Source: Amphiura filiformis
Taxonomy: Eukaryota; Echinodermata; Ophiuroidea; Amphilepidida; Amphiuridae
Assembly: GCF_039555335.1 (NCBI RefSeq)
Contig: NC_092628.1
Location: 61,920,235-61,984,234, forward strand
Direction: 5' to 3'
DNA: 64,000 nt
Positions within the stretch are counted from its first letter, which is position 1. Every line of letters begins with the position of its first letter. The notes under the pieces were generated by a model that did not search any database, was not told the DNA's origin, and was given only the letters and a program-made list of their open reading frames with translations. This document shows positions 24,560-37,740 of this stretch, piece by piece. The position numbers and the translations under genes were made by a program.

Positions 24560-24812
24560 GTTTGCCAATCATGTGATTGCTTTGAATCACCTTGTGAAAT
24601 GACCCCAAAATCTCCTGATCTTACACCAATGGATTTTTTTCTTGAGGAGCTATCTGAAATCAAAGATTTTCACAAGTCCTCCTGCAGACCTTGATGAACT
24701 CCAGAGACGTATAATTGCACAAGTTGGCATCCTCAGGCAGGACATACCAATCATTTAATAGACGTGGTGTGAATGCCATGTTGGGAGAGCTGTAATGCAT
24801 AAGAGGAACAGC
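24560..24812 (+). pseudogene. Decayed mariner-type transposase C-terminal fragment
   Basis: Two frames must be joined. The first gives KSPDLTPMDFF, the DDE-domain signature around the third catalytic Asp region in mariner/Tc1-type transposases. The +1 frame continues YLKSKIFTSPPADLDELQRR and reaches a stop. A frameshift and stops show it is dead. I did not locate terminal inverted repeats for a full element. Confidence 0.7.
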
Positions 24813-25270
24813 CAAGACTAAGAATGTCAAGTACTGTAAATAATGTGGTGAAACATGTGATTTTCATGTTCTGTTGATTTTGATTGACTTTGCGCAACTG
24901 CATTTTTACATGGCTTACACAAATAGCCACTGATTCTTTATTAATAGTCACACGCCAATGATTTTAATGTTGTGGGAGGACAAGATGTTGATTCAGATAT
25001 CAACTAGAGCATTTTGACCAAATACCTCATACATTTTAATCTAATGGCAATATGGCATTTTTCAAACTGTTTACTTTACTTTGATGAAAACCCTGTACTG
25101 TTTAAGCTCGAAATCAACATTCAAATTAGGCAAGCTAAAAACAGGTTTTTAAATTTAATTAGACATTTCAACTTGAAAATTTCATTGTGCTTTAAAAAAA
25201 ACCATCTGCTGTCATTGTACAGAAATGTCAATTGAATTGACTTGAAGTTATGTATTTCTATACAGAACAT

Positions 25271-25392
25271 TTTGCAGACCAGTGGCGTAAATTTGGACGT
25301 TTGTAACGTTTTTTCGCCGAATCCCCGAATAACCAACAAGAGTGGGGGCATGGCCCCCCCCCCCCCCTTTGCGCACGCCACTGTTGCAGGCA
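25271..25392. repeat. AGTGGCGTA-type repeat fragment
   Basis: It begins cagtggcgtaaatttgg and ends gcacgccactg, with a run of about 14 C between. It resembles the termini of the element at 53445-53620. It is probably a remnant of the same broad family. Confidence 0.4.
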
Positions 25393-25848
25393 ACAGTTCA
25401 GACAACTTGACCCGAAAGTTCGGTTATATGCAGTACATTGTTGTTAAATTTGGTCCACCAAAAATGATTTTTAATGAAAATCTCGTCTTTGTAGCACATC
25501 ATCATTCAAAACAATAGCGAACATTTGATGCTAAACATGCTAAATAACAAATACATATATAATACAATTAACCAGTTTATTATGAATATTGACGATGGTG
25601 TAGTTAAAATTATATTAATACGAAGAATTTCTCCTCCCGGTTATTAAATCGATGTTTTCATGTTTTCAAAAGTTGAGAGCAATACAGCAAGAGGCATGTT
25701 GCTTCTCATAACTATGAGGGAAAGTGGTGGTGTATTCAATATGATGAAAGCGACAATGTCTGTCTACGTCCCCATTAGCAGATTGGCTGCGTAAGACCAA
25801 TTTCAAGGATCAGACAAGTTGTTCTTGAAAACAGCAATAGTAAAATAG

Positions 25849-26833
25849 TACACTGCAAATGTTCCCGAACACATGACGCTTCTCAGACGCATCCGAGGTG
25901 TTCATAATTGTCTCTTTAGAACACTAGTGTATTTGAAAATATGATAAGCCTTGCACATTAGTGTTCTTTTAGTATAATGTAGAACACGTAGTATTGATCA
26001 GACGTGTCACAAGTGTTCTGAATGATTATATTGAATACTGGTGTTCAAAAATGGAACGCATGAGCAGATAGAGGCGTTGCGTTGGAGAGCTGCGACGTGT
26101 CAGCGAGAAATACACGGTGCTCCTTTGAAGGAGGGATAGGTAACAACAACAACAACAACAATGGCGATGCAACGTGGAAACGCTCCCGGGAAACGCTATT
26201 CCAAACTGTCTTTTTCAAGACAAATGGGATGATAGTGAGAGTAAATTCGAAGGATTTAGAGAAGAATGCAATTCAGGGCAACTTTGGGAGCGACTCGGAG
26301 CCCGTAGGCCTATATCTGTTGACAGCGATGAACAAGCATCGGAGAGACACAAGAGGGTGACTATTGTCGAGCGATTAATACCGTTGCGCTGTCAGCCGGG
26401 AGATACGATCGGCGAGAGTTCGAGCCTTGGGCTTGCCTTAGGTGAAAACTCTCTGATATCATCGGAATTCTTCGGAACACCGCTATTATCTTGTTTATAC
26501 TACCATGCATTTGTTTATTGTCGAGTAATGAGATTTTGAAAATGTATAAATAAAGGTTGAACACCAGCATTCTGAAAATCAATCTTTGAACACGTGTCAT
26601 GTGTTAAAAACCCGTTACATTTCTTTCATGTGTCCGAGGTGTTCATAGATAGTAATTTTGAACACCAGAGTTTAAAGGATTAGAACATGTTACACTAGTG
26701 TTCTGAGGTAATAACACCTGTGTTCTCTACATTAACACTAGTGTTCTCTAAATAAGTTGAACACGTGTCATGTGTTAAAAAACCGTTACATTAATGAACG
26801 CGTTCCATGTGTTCTGGCCAATTTACAGTGTAG
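25849..26833. mobile_element. TIR element with TACACTG ends and a GC-richer interior
   Basis: The left end is TACACTGCAAAT..GAACACATG and the right end is its reverse complement, CATGTGTTCTGGCC..CAGTGTA. Outer parts repeat GAACAC/GTGTTC words many times (aacactagtgttct and variants). The interior at about 26060-26480 is GC-richer, contains (AAC)n, and has open frames in two registers. It looks like captured sequence rather than a known transposase. Confidence 0.6.
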
Positions 26834-28835
26834 TTGTAACTTTGATTTAAAGAAAAAGAAAAGAAGTAGGTACAACTCGTTAGGAATAAATTAGCATTTT
26901 GAATATTAGTGCAGTACCGGGTGATTCTCGGATCCGTAAAATATATAACAAATTCTGTATTTGAAAAAACAACAACAACAAAAACAAAAACATCTTCTTT
27001 AATACCGTTCCCCCAAAGGCTGCTGCTATATCTCCTATACTGACTACTCATTTCTTCCTAACCATTACCTTGTCCTGGCCCATTTTCCGTCTAACAGCTA
27101 TGTTAAGTACAAATGTAAAGTACTTGAACGGCTAATTCGGATAGAAAAACAAGGAAATCAAACAACTTGCACTCGACATATTGACTGCTGGCTGAAAATA
27201 GTTCACCTCGCAAGGCTCGCATGGACAAACTTATCGGAGCAGTGTTACACGAAATGCCTACTGGAAGTTTGACGAGGTTGCGCATATTGCGCTAAACGAT
27301 ATTGTACTTCTGAAATCAAAATGGATTCAAAAATGGTAAAGCAGATGGTTTAGACGAACTAAATACTGCTACTTATGAATGGTTCAGTAATAAGCCTACC
27401 TTGTGTAAAACATGTATACAACTTATTCTTACTACTTGAAATCTCAAAAACATGAAAATGCATGTTTTTTCATGTAGACCAAAACGATGTCCACATGTCA
27501 ATCTATTTAAAATAATAGGTTTGTATTGATATGATGCATAAAAGAATTATAGGCTAGCCTGTCTGGCAGGGACAAGGAGAATTCCATGTTCAAACGAATA
27601 TGACGAATGTCAACGAATCTAATTTCTGCAGACTAAGCACAAATGTTGCGATAATTAAATGCTTGCCACCAAATATAAAGTAGGCTACATTATTATTTTC
27701 CCTGCATGGTAGCTATAAACATATCGGGACTACTTATAGGGTGGCAGAATTTCATATCACAAGATACGAATCTGACCCAAATTCTTTCCTAATGATGAAA
27801 ACAAACACCAAGACTACTGAAGTAATACAATTTAATACAGTTTCCAATTTGATTAGCTACTCCCAGCATACCACGTGACTAAATAAAAGACCAGTGTCCA
27901 TACAATATTACTGGTTTTTCTTTACGTAACAGAATAGAAGGTAACATACTAACAATATAATATTGACAATCTACCTGCGTTCATCAATATTTCATAGATC
28001 GGCCAGCCCTTCACCATGTTCACCATCCCACGTACATAGCTACAAAAATCAGCTATGTCCACAAAACAAAACGTTCTTACCCTTTACATACTTTCAAGAA
28101 TTTCAAAGAGTTTCAAATGCTTAAAGTGACAAAATCTTAGGACTCATCACATTCTTAAGGGTACTAATGCAAATAGTACCAATTTATTCAGTTAATGATG
28201 CTTTCATAATAGTAGACTATAAGTTAAGTTGCTCAACTTTACACGAGTTGAGAACAGACCACAGGAGGTTACGCGAGTAAACTGACTTACACCTGAAAGA
28301 GCAATTATCTGTCCAGAATGAAACACTACATACAACTTTTTTACAAGGTGTCAGTTATGATAATTCAGATGAACAAATACAATAGGCTTATTTGAAATTT
28401 GATATTTGGCGCGTTTATCATGTTCCTTAAGTCGTTTTCAAACTAAATTTCACAAGTTATCCATTGTTTACATTTGTGGCATCAAAAATGACAAATGCAA
28501 AATACAAGGTAATAGTTTGAGGATGATACGTTAGATTCGTAGCATTCGATATAGCAGACCGATTAATCAATACCAGGGAACAATAAGTGAAAAGGATTAT
28601 ATTGTAAGATCTTATTGAATGCGAGTGGGTACAGACTGTTTAAACAATTGAAAAACATGAATCGTTTTATCTTTACACGACGATTTTATAGAGGCTGCCA
28701 AAAGGTGACGCCATATTATCAGAGAGAACAGACAACCCACCTTTTTTATCGTTTATTTTCTAAAATGACTCTTCCAATTTGATAGATTTAACCAGTGTGG
28801 TCTTTATCAAATCCTTTTGGGGGGTCCAAATATTT
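26834..28835. other. Intergenic DNA, nothing recognised
   Basis: AT-rich, without protein-like frames, clear repeats or RNA genes that I can support. Confidence 0.35.
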
Positions 28836-29084
28836 TACATGTTTAGTGCAGTGGCATATCAGGGCAATTGTCTGAGGGGGCAAAGACAACACAATTCTCG
28901 GGACATCATTTTGATATGTGTTTGGGGGGGGGGGCATTTTCTCTTAGGGGTTAAATTTTCTTGGGGTTTAAATTAACCACCTTTCCTGAATTAGCAAACT
29001 AACCCATGGATCAACCCCAAACAAACTGTAAATGTAGAGGACCAGTATGCAATCATTGGCTTCAATAGCTATAGGAACAAAATA

Positions 29085-31120
29085 TCCTAACAGTAGCCAA
29101 ATTGGGAGAAGCTTTAGGCGAGATTATTCTCACTCTCAGGCTTCTTCCTAGCCACTTTTAGTAGTTCAGTACTTCATTTACAAAGTTCCATTACAAATCA
29201 CACGGAAAGGTTTTGTTCTAGTGGAATACATTAGTGATAAATGTGGCTAATCATAAATAAGAAGCCGTAATACGAGATTATTACTGAATCAATTGTAATT
29301 GCCTTTGAGCACAGTGCTTTGAGGAACGCTTTGAGTTGGATAAGATATGGAATTTCCTACGCGTTCTTTCAAGTTCTTCCTGCCAATCATAATTATAATG
29401 AGCCATCGTAGCCATATGTTTAGGTCAATTTTTGACAAGTCTTTTGTACAGTTGGAAAAAGTTTTAGTGCCCGGCTGAATGTGCAATCTTGACTTTCGTC
29501 TGTATTAGCAATCGATGATACTGAATTCCTAGAAGAGTTTATCACATGCAAAGGTTGACGTAGTCTAATGTTTCTGAGGGGCAAGACATTTTGCAGATTT
29601 ATAGCTGATGTTGTAAATTGGTGAATAATTTTGATTTGTTCTTTTAGCCATGCCAAGGTTATGAAGATATCTACGCCAAACTACCCTAACATTTTTAAAT
29701 GAACATACTATTAACGAGTTACTCGGACAAGAAAGAAAATTCGTTTTGGTCTGAACAACTCATTAATACTAGCCACAAGTAATGTCCAAACATTCAATAC
29801 AAATTATTGTAGATATTTTGGAAAGGTGACAGACAACCAGGTGACCGAATGTTAAGTCTCACGGTATTATTCTAATGGAAACTCATTGGGTTACCATGAT
29901 TACCCTGATTTTACTTACAATGAAATACTTATAACATGATTTAAAAGTACTCTCTTCCTGGAGTTACGAACTTAGAGCCACTGGTTAATAAGCACATTAT
30001 GCTCGTTTACCATTTTTAGGGTAGTTTGGCGTAGATATCTTCATAACCTTAGCATAGCTAAAAGAACAAATCAAAAATATTCACCAATTTACAACAGCAC
30101 CTATAAATCTGCAAGTCTTTATTCCATCATTTATCTTTTTAAGTAGAAATGTCTTGCCCTTATGAATTCAGTATCATTGATTTCTAATCCAGACGAAAGT
30201 CAAGATTGCACATCGGGCCGACACTAAAGCGTTTTGCAACTGTTCAAAATGACTTGTCAAAATGGTGAAATACACCTTGTTGGACTTCTTGCAAGAATGC
30301 TGGTCAGCGGCCTTTTGTGACAAACTGACCTAAACATATGACTACGATGGATCATTATACGATTGACAGGGAGAACTTGAAAGAACGCGTAGGATATTTC
30401 ATATCTTATCCAACTCAAAGCGTTCCTGAAAGCACTGTGCTCATTGGCAATTACAATTGATTCAGTAAGAATCTCGTATTACGCTTTTCTTATCTTATTA
30501 GCTCACATTTACCACTAATTGTAATAAAACTACTAACAGTAGCCAAGAAGAGAATAGTCTCATGCTTAATAACTTAACATTCGGTCACCGGCTTGTCTGT
30601 CACCTTTCGAAAATGTCTACATTAATTTGTATTGAATATGTTGAATATTTGAACATTGATTTTACTATACTGTGACTACGCAAGAAATATCTAGGAATGA
30701 TGTTTTCCTCTTGGTGGGAGAGAACATCGCCAATTGAAATTACAGATTGCAAATTTACTCGGGGTATTATGTCTACCTCTCCAACTTTTGCAATTTCTAG
30801 GAATTTTTTTCTTCCTCTTGGTGGGAGAGAACATCGCCAATTTAAATCACAGACTCCAAATTTAATACTAAGAACTACACTCTCCGGCTACCTCTGCAAT
30901 TCTTTCTATACACTCAAGGAAGAGTAGGTACATCACCGCTACCTGAGATTAATCTCAGGCTTCTTCTTGGCTACTTTTGGTAGTTTTACCGAGTTCAGTG
31001 ACAAATTATTGGTTAGAATAGATTACTAATTGAAAGCTTGATAAGATAAGACACCGTAACATAAACCTTTTACTGGACCAATTGCAATTGCCATTAAGGA
31101 ACGCTTGGAGTTAGAGAAAT
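29085..31120. repeat. Three diverged copies of one repeat, the middle one inverted
   Basis: Copy A (about 29085-29690) carries ctcaggcttcttcctagcc, aacgctttgagttggataag, gactttcgtctg and ttatgaagatatctacgcca. Copy B (about 30015-30560) carries these as reverse complements in the reverse order. Copy C (about 30945-31115, partial) carries ctcaggcttcttcttggct and ggaacgcttggagtta in the orientation of A. An extra block (aaggtgacagacaaccagg at 29823) also recurs inverted at about 30575-30610. No coding frame spans any copy. Confidence 0.75.
30690..30900. repeat. Tandem duplication, ~108-base period
   Basis: ttcctcttggtgggagagaa followed by catcgccaatt, with cacagact/tacagatt after it, occurs at about 30704 and again at about 30812. 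Both copies are preceded by tctaggaat. Confidence 0.75.
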
Positions 31121-34100
31121 ATGTAAAATGTAGGTATAATTCTAGCAAAGATTCATGTCGCATCATTTTCTACTACATGAGAGGTACAACATGGTACAAT
31201 GTGAGGAATTAAGTTATGAACACGACACTAGATAGATTAATCATTTTCCAACAACGTTATCTATACTAAAATACAAAGTTAATATTCGATCTATAGTACC
31301 TAAAATTGAACATTGTTTAATGGTTTGTGTATTGTAATGCTATTTGCAATTTAAACACATGTAGTTAATGGAAAATCTAAAATTTAAAGATGATAATTTT
31401 TTAATTTTTTAGATTAATCATAATAATATTAAAATGGTTGTCGTTGTCTTCACTCAAATTTATTGGGAGTCGAAGTTTATCAACTGGAAAATGCGATTAC
31501 ATATACGGAATAACATAGGATGAGGTACCCCAACAAACAACAATGCTCATTTCTCTGGGGCTGACGGTAATTTTGGTGAACAAAATCATGAACCGTCATA
31601 TTTCACGGGCATCTTTCATCATTGACTGTGGCATGATTCAAGCCAGGTGAACTTTTAAAACATTTTTTCGAGAAGTTTTGTTTTAGAAAATCTGAAATCA
31701 CTATACCGATAACTGTCTTACCGAAGATGTAACTAAGATTAAAAAACAAACCGTCGCTTTACGACTCCAAACAAGTAAAAGACAGTTTCCATAAAAAGTT
31801 TCTGGTTACCATATAGCTACACTGCTAATAAAATGCCTTAAAGTGTTTCTCAAAGGGACAACTTATATGTACATTCATCATATCCATGACAATAATGCTG
31901 CGTTTTAGCTCTCTCGAAATAAAGTAAAAATAAAAATAAATCTGTAAACGTTTCTGGGAAATCTTCCAAAACCTACGTACCATAATGCATTAACAGAAAA
32001 AAGGTAGTAACTTACAATACTCTTGATTTTAGACATGCGAGTATTAAATGTAAATGTACGTAAAACAATAACAAATGGTGATGTTCTTCTACAAGTCAGT
32101 ATGCCATTAGATTATTACCCCTATTGTTCCTCCTGCTACCAGGTATAGATTGGTGTAGGGATTTATTGATATGGGTATAATTTTAGTAACACTTGAGCAT
32201 TGCAGGGTACAATATCACTTAAGGTACTTAGTAGGCACGCAATGCTGACTTACCGTTTTATAACGTCGACATGAAATGAGCCAAAACTCCAAATATCCAC
32301 TTTTTGACCGACTCTTATAATTCCTTGTAAAAGCACAAAACTTCATTGATGTAAATTCCAATTAACATGATAATTGTAGATACCGTCAAAGCAAGATGTG
32401 TATTCAATCCTCCACGCCGACCGCGATGAACCACCTATCTTGCCATCTACAGGTACACTAAAAAATCCAATGCTTTTTGTTTCTTTTAGTTCGTTGTTAC
32501 AGCGGCGTCGTTCTATAAAAGCGGTCCTACTGCTGCCAGACCATGTGTTGTTAGAGATTATTTAAGTACTTCATCGATTTCTGGTTGGGAAATAAAACAT
32601 GATCTATATTATTATACCAATGTATGTGACTTGACGACTTTGTAGCCTATATCCCAGCGATATAATGGTCATATCGGCTGCATAAAAACCAGGCGAACCA
32701 GAGCATAAAGACTTTCTCCAATAGCGTCACTTTTTGTAAAGAACTCTCGTGACTTTTAAACGAGTCTGTTTTAGGTGGGCATATATAACATAATTGGGAA
32801 CACAAATACGGCCGACTCGCACAAATATTTGTATTCAGCATTAAGTCACTGAAATAATTTGTTAATAATAAGCATCACAATTTTCCAGACGCATATTTGG
32901 TGCCACTTGCTTGTCGCTACTGCGCATGTTGTAGGAAGACGCACCCACAGATACACACATGGGAACGTTTGATATTAGTATAGACAAAATGATATATAAA
33001 TGTAGCGAGATAGTGAAAGCAAATTTAACAAGTTTGCATAGATCGATTTGCAATTTGCTGCAAACAAACATAGATAAATATTTTGATCCAAACCGCGGTA
33101 ATACCCACACCTTGCCGAAGGGTTTGGGTATATTATACTACACGGCGCGCGGAGCTAGAACTAATTTCAAAGGTGGTGATTTACAAAACGTGTAACAAAA
33201 TAGACAACAAAGGAAAAAGTTACCGTCTTTGACAAGAGTGTTTAAATAAACGAATTACTTGGCGATTGAGTGTAAATTGCCAAGACAAATTGGCTAATAA
33301 TAGTCGCTTGGTAATTGACTAACCGGCCTTCAGCACCACCCAATACAGGCCTGAGCAATTACTTGACTTTTCCAAATTGGAGTAAGTTTTTCAATCTCCC
33401 CAAAAATTGAAACTGTTGATTTGTGTGCACACCAATAATTGAAGTGCTCCAAAAATACTTCTTTGCAAACCTCTTGGCTTGATAATCTTCTAAAAATGAA
33501 ACAAAAAACTGTCTTGTCATGCTTGTGAGGAATTGGGCCTTCGCTGTATAGACAGCATTATTATAAAATAAGAATTAAGTTCAATATGAACCACCACAGT
33601 TTTTTCTTTTTTTTCCCTTACCACAATGTTATGTTTTTTCACTTCATGTACTAAGAAATTGAAGTATAAAGGTAATGAAACAACTTACTATTATAATGCA
33701 GCCCGTCAATCATGTCAATGATATCTTTTGAGAAATCGAGAATGATATAGCATACAGCTTCTTGTCAAACAATTACTTCTTTTCAAACATGTCAGCTAAT
33801 AGCTTCTTATTTCTCTTATATTCTGAAATATTTCAAATCATTTTTCCAATTTGATCAATGGTATCTGGAATGCGGAGAACCCTTATCTGCATTTGTGGCT
33901 CAATTATCATTGATTCCGTAACACTTTTATAGATTTTTGTAATTTAATGTAATTACTTAGAAATACAATAGTGGATATTTTCAAAGAAGAGGATCACTGT
34001 CATGAATAAATGATTTCTAAAATGTTCCACATGTGTTATACGTAAGCTATAGTAATCAAGTAATCGCTTGTGGATGGTAGCAAGATATTGGATTGCGAAA

Positions 34101-34915
34101 ATCTGTATCCATCTGGGAGTTTTGTTCCTCCCCTCCCCCAAATAAAACAGATGTCAACCAAATAAAAGTGATGATGAAAAAGAATGCACAATAATAAAGA
34201 AGAAGTATAAGAAACAGAAGAAGATATGTAAGATTAATTTTTGTATGAAAACTTTAGCAATGTTGAGACTTGACTTCAGAGACTTACACGTGTAACATCA
34301 ACGCTGTTGAAAATAATATTGATATAAAAATCATGGCTTTAAAACCGTTGGAAGAATAAAAGTTTTGATGTAAAGTTGTAGATTAGTTCTAGAACTAGAA
34401 GCTTATACAACAGACCCGAAGACAATAACAGCATTTGAGTAATCATGAAACTCTAAAATGTATGGCTTAAGTAATTGTTGCGTCAAATGGTTTGAAGTTC
34501 CTTTATTTACTTTACCTTACTTGGTTGGAAGCTACTTTTTTATAGGCAGCAGTACAAATATTGTTCGGTTTTAACATACAATATTTGGAATAACTTATTT
34601 AACTCGTACTGTACCATGGAAATTCTCTTATTTCCATGCTCGTACTGTTTAATAATTACAGAGAATCCGCAACAGTGCAATATTCGCCATAATGTTATTA
34701 TCCCTCAATCAATGACGTAGTTTTACGTAATACTTGTGCAATCGTTTGGAACAATTTGTATAAAAAATCTATGACTTGGCAGAGTCAGTTAAGAGTGTTA
34801 ATGTGCTTAGATGATTTTATTGAAATCATAATTGATAACTTGTACTTTGATATTTTGTATGTCCACGGCCACGGTCCAAGAACAACCTTGTTGATTTGGG
34901 CTTCCGATAAAGCTT
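31121..34915. other. Long intergenic stretch, no gene identified
   Basis: I found no recognisable gene. A plus-strand frame at 32959-33195 (78 codons, beginning MGTFDISID) has an ATG, but no family match, splice support or coding bias I can see. I do not call it. Confidence 0.35.
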
Positions 34916-35112
34916 CCTATCCCATCCTATCCCATCTATCCCATCCCATCCTATCCTGTCCCATCCCATCCCACCCATCCCATCCTATTCTATCCCATCC
35001 CATCCCATCCCATCCCATCCTATCCTACCTATCCTATCCTATCATATTCTATCATATCCTATCCTATCCTATCCTATCCCTATCCTATCCTATCCTACCT
35101 ATCCTATCCTAA
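34916..35112. repeat. (CCATCCTATC)-type degenerate satellite
   Basis: A pentanucleotide-based array of CATCC and TATCC words grades from mostly catcc on the left to mostly tatcc on the right. The open frame through it (Ser-His-Pro-Ile repeats) is an artefact. Confidence 0.95.
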
Positions 35113-37440
35113 TAAGTAAGTATTCTATTCCTAATCTAAGTATGTCCGAAACTTTTGAAATAGTCAATGTACTGTCAAGCTGAGGTATGCCAGGTGAGTT
35201 TCAATTATTGTCTCCCAGTGGTTCAATGAAAAGAAGGCTAGCTCTTGAGAATTGTGACTGAATAGATAGTAGAAGAGAAAATCAATGGGCTAGGATAGAT
35301 TGCGGTTTACTGATCAATTGGTCAACCTGATCTCATAGATATAAAGGTATGCAAGAAAATGATCACCTAAGAATTGCATCATATTAGAGCACGATGATAT
35401 TATTTGCAGCAATGATAACTGTGATAATAACAATATTCTTGAGACACATGAGGGGAGGGACGTACGGTCACGTACCAATGCTTTTGAGAAGAATAAATTA
35501 GGGATGGACGTAAGAGAAACACACAACCCCACACCGTGATACCCCCCTATAGGCACACACACCACCTACATTTGAGACAGAAATAAGTATCGCATTCTCG
35601 TTTCGGCATCTCTATCAGCTTCTATGCTAACAGGAAATTATCTCAGAATCATATCATATGAGGTAATTCTAATGTATTATTGATATTATTTATATTACTT
35701 TATGTGAATAGTTCTTGCCTTTCGTCATACGTGAAAAGAAAAGAAACATACATAGTACAGAATGTTGATATTATTATTACGGTAGTATTAATACATTTAG
35801 CACAATTTACAATTTCATGTCCATTTCATTAAACTACATATCATACAAAGAAGAGAATTCAAGTCACGGGGGAAATGTGCCATATCTTCTCCTCCCTTAG
35901 AAGCAGAATGGGTTGCCTTGATTAACTTAAAAAGTAATTTTCTCAAGTTACTGAATGTTAAGTATTTTTATTCTCGAATCTGGTAATTCTAAACTAATAA
36001 ACGATATAATTACTTTGATTCGTTCCATTTCTTTTCACTCAATCTGTCAATTGTCGATCTCAACATCTGGGTTTTTTTTAATATTAAATTATCATTTCTA
36101 TGATGTTTTTTAAAATAATTTTTAACGTATACAGGGCGGTCACAGCTTTGGTGCTGACGTGTACAAAAACACCCCAAAACATATTTGGTAAAAAGTATAC
36201 TTGAACATGTCAAAGTAATTGAAACTGAATTTTTATTATTATTAGACAGCATTTATGAAGCGCCTTATCAAAGAGATCAAGGCGCTGCACAAAGAGACTT
36301 TAAAAATTACATCTTAAATTACAACTTACATTACACATACTAAAAACATTGCATACACTGTAGTAAGCAACAAAATAAATATACACATGCTAAAAACATA
36401 TAAACAGGTGACAAGCTCACTATCAAGAGGCATTAAAAAACAACTTGAAGAACCCCAGGAACATGCTTAAATAAATGGCTTCAAAATGTAGGTTAAGCAT
36501 CTGACCCCGTTACGGGTTAAAGCATTTTGTTGAGTGTTCAATGAAATGCTGCTCAAAAGCCCCATCTATCATGATATCATTAACATGATTAATGATGACT
36601 ATAACAATAATTGTTATATCCTGATCAAAATGCGAAATGATGCAGCTTGTAGATAAAATGGATCTTTTCTTTTAAAATGTTGACATTATGTTAATTAACA
36701 GTCCTACATTTCAAACTCAAGGAGAACATTTTAATACCCTGCATTGGGATATTCCATTTACAATCCACACACTAACAGTACACCCATTATGGAAGATTTC
36801 ATTGTCATTTCAATTCCAGTTGCACCTAGCTTATGGTCACTCCAGCTGGAAATTTTGCTTAGTTTTATGTGAAATTCCAGCTGAAACTTGAAATTTATAA
36901 AATCCGGTTGAATTTGCACAATTTGGCCTTTGGACAATTTTTCTGGAATTCTAAAATCTCCTACATCTTTTCCACAATGGATGAAAAAGGTTGGATCTGG
37001 ACTAATTTAAACTTTTGAATTTGGTTGGAATTCCAAAATCTTCCGCAGTGGGGTGTGGTATTCAATAGAGCAGTCCATTGTTTTTTCTGTGTAACTTCTT
37101 ATCATAGACGCACATCACTCTAGGTTAGAGAAATGTAATTATCTTTGCTCAAAATTATTTAAAGAATTCTAGCTTGTGTGTGTGTATTCCTGTTCCGAAG
37201 TTGTAACTGAATATGTTGACAAATGTTAAGAAAAGATATATTACTTTTCTTTGTTTTATGATAATTATGGTACACAATTTATGTGGGCAGAATAATTTGC
37301 TGAGTGTGTGGGCATTTTTGGGCAATGGGCAAGTTGAATTTACTTGGTGGGCAAAGTCATTTACTGGGTGGACAAATGCCCACCAAAATGCCCACCCAGA
37401 TTCCTATCATTTACCTCCCTGTAATGGGAATCATACAGCA
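35113..37440. other. Intergenic DNA with a short dispersed repeat
   Basis: At about 36232-36300 the sequence ttattattattagacagca leads into gaagcgccttatcaaagag. It looks like the 3' tail of a dispersed retroposed repeat (TTA-rich tail plus conserved body). Nothing else is recognised. Confidence 0.3.
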
Positions 37441-37444
37441 AAAT

Positions 37445-37720
37445 AAAGCTAACAAATTCAGACATTCCTCAGGGATCCGTTCTTGGTTCGCTTCTGTTCA
37501 TTGTATTCATAGATGATATCAAACACGTCATGGACTTGTGAACCCATGCACCCTCTTTGCAGACAATGCTGATGACTTTACGAACATGGTCAAGTCCAGA
37601 AAAGATAGGGTACAAGCTGCTTCTCACAATGATGGAACTACAAGAGATTGGGAAATGTGCAACTTCGTGGAACGGTCCTGAGAAATGCAAGGCTCAAAGC
37701 ACCTCCTACATTATGTCATT
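37445..37720 (+). pseudogene. LINE reverse-transcriptase fragment (decayed)
   Basis: One frame reads DIPQGSVLGSLLFIVFIDDI, the conserved PQGSVLGP-type motif of non-LTR reverse transcriptases. After a stop and frameshift the next frame reads LFADNADDF, corresponding to the catalytic (F/Y)ADD motif with an inserted residue. A third part ends near EKCKAQ, as in the usual KCK block. Frame breaks and the altered ADD motif indicate an inactive copy. Confidence 0.75.
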
Positions 37721-37740
37721 GCTGAGAGGCTAGAGAGAAG

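Noticed and set aside
25849..26833. AGAACAnnnTGTTCT-like palindromes suggestive of steroid-receptor response elements
   Set aside because: They are repeated words inside a TIR element, and invertebrate deuterostomes are not known to have a glucocorticoid receptor. Binding is unlikely.
32959..33195. 78-codon plus-strand frame starting MGTFDISID
   Set aside because: It has an ATG and is fairly protein-like, but shows no family motif, splice partner or composition shift. It is too weak to call.
34756..35112. 118-codon frame with Ser-His-Pro-Ile repeats
   Set aside because: The repeated part is the CCATC/TATCC satellite, and the leading part has no recognisable protein character.
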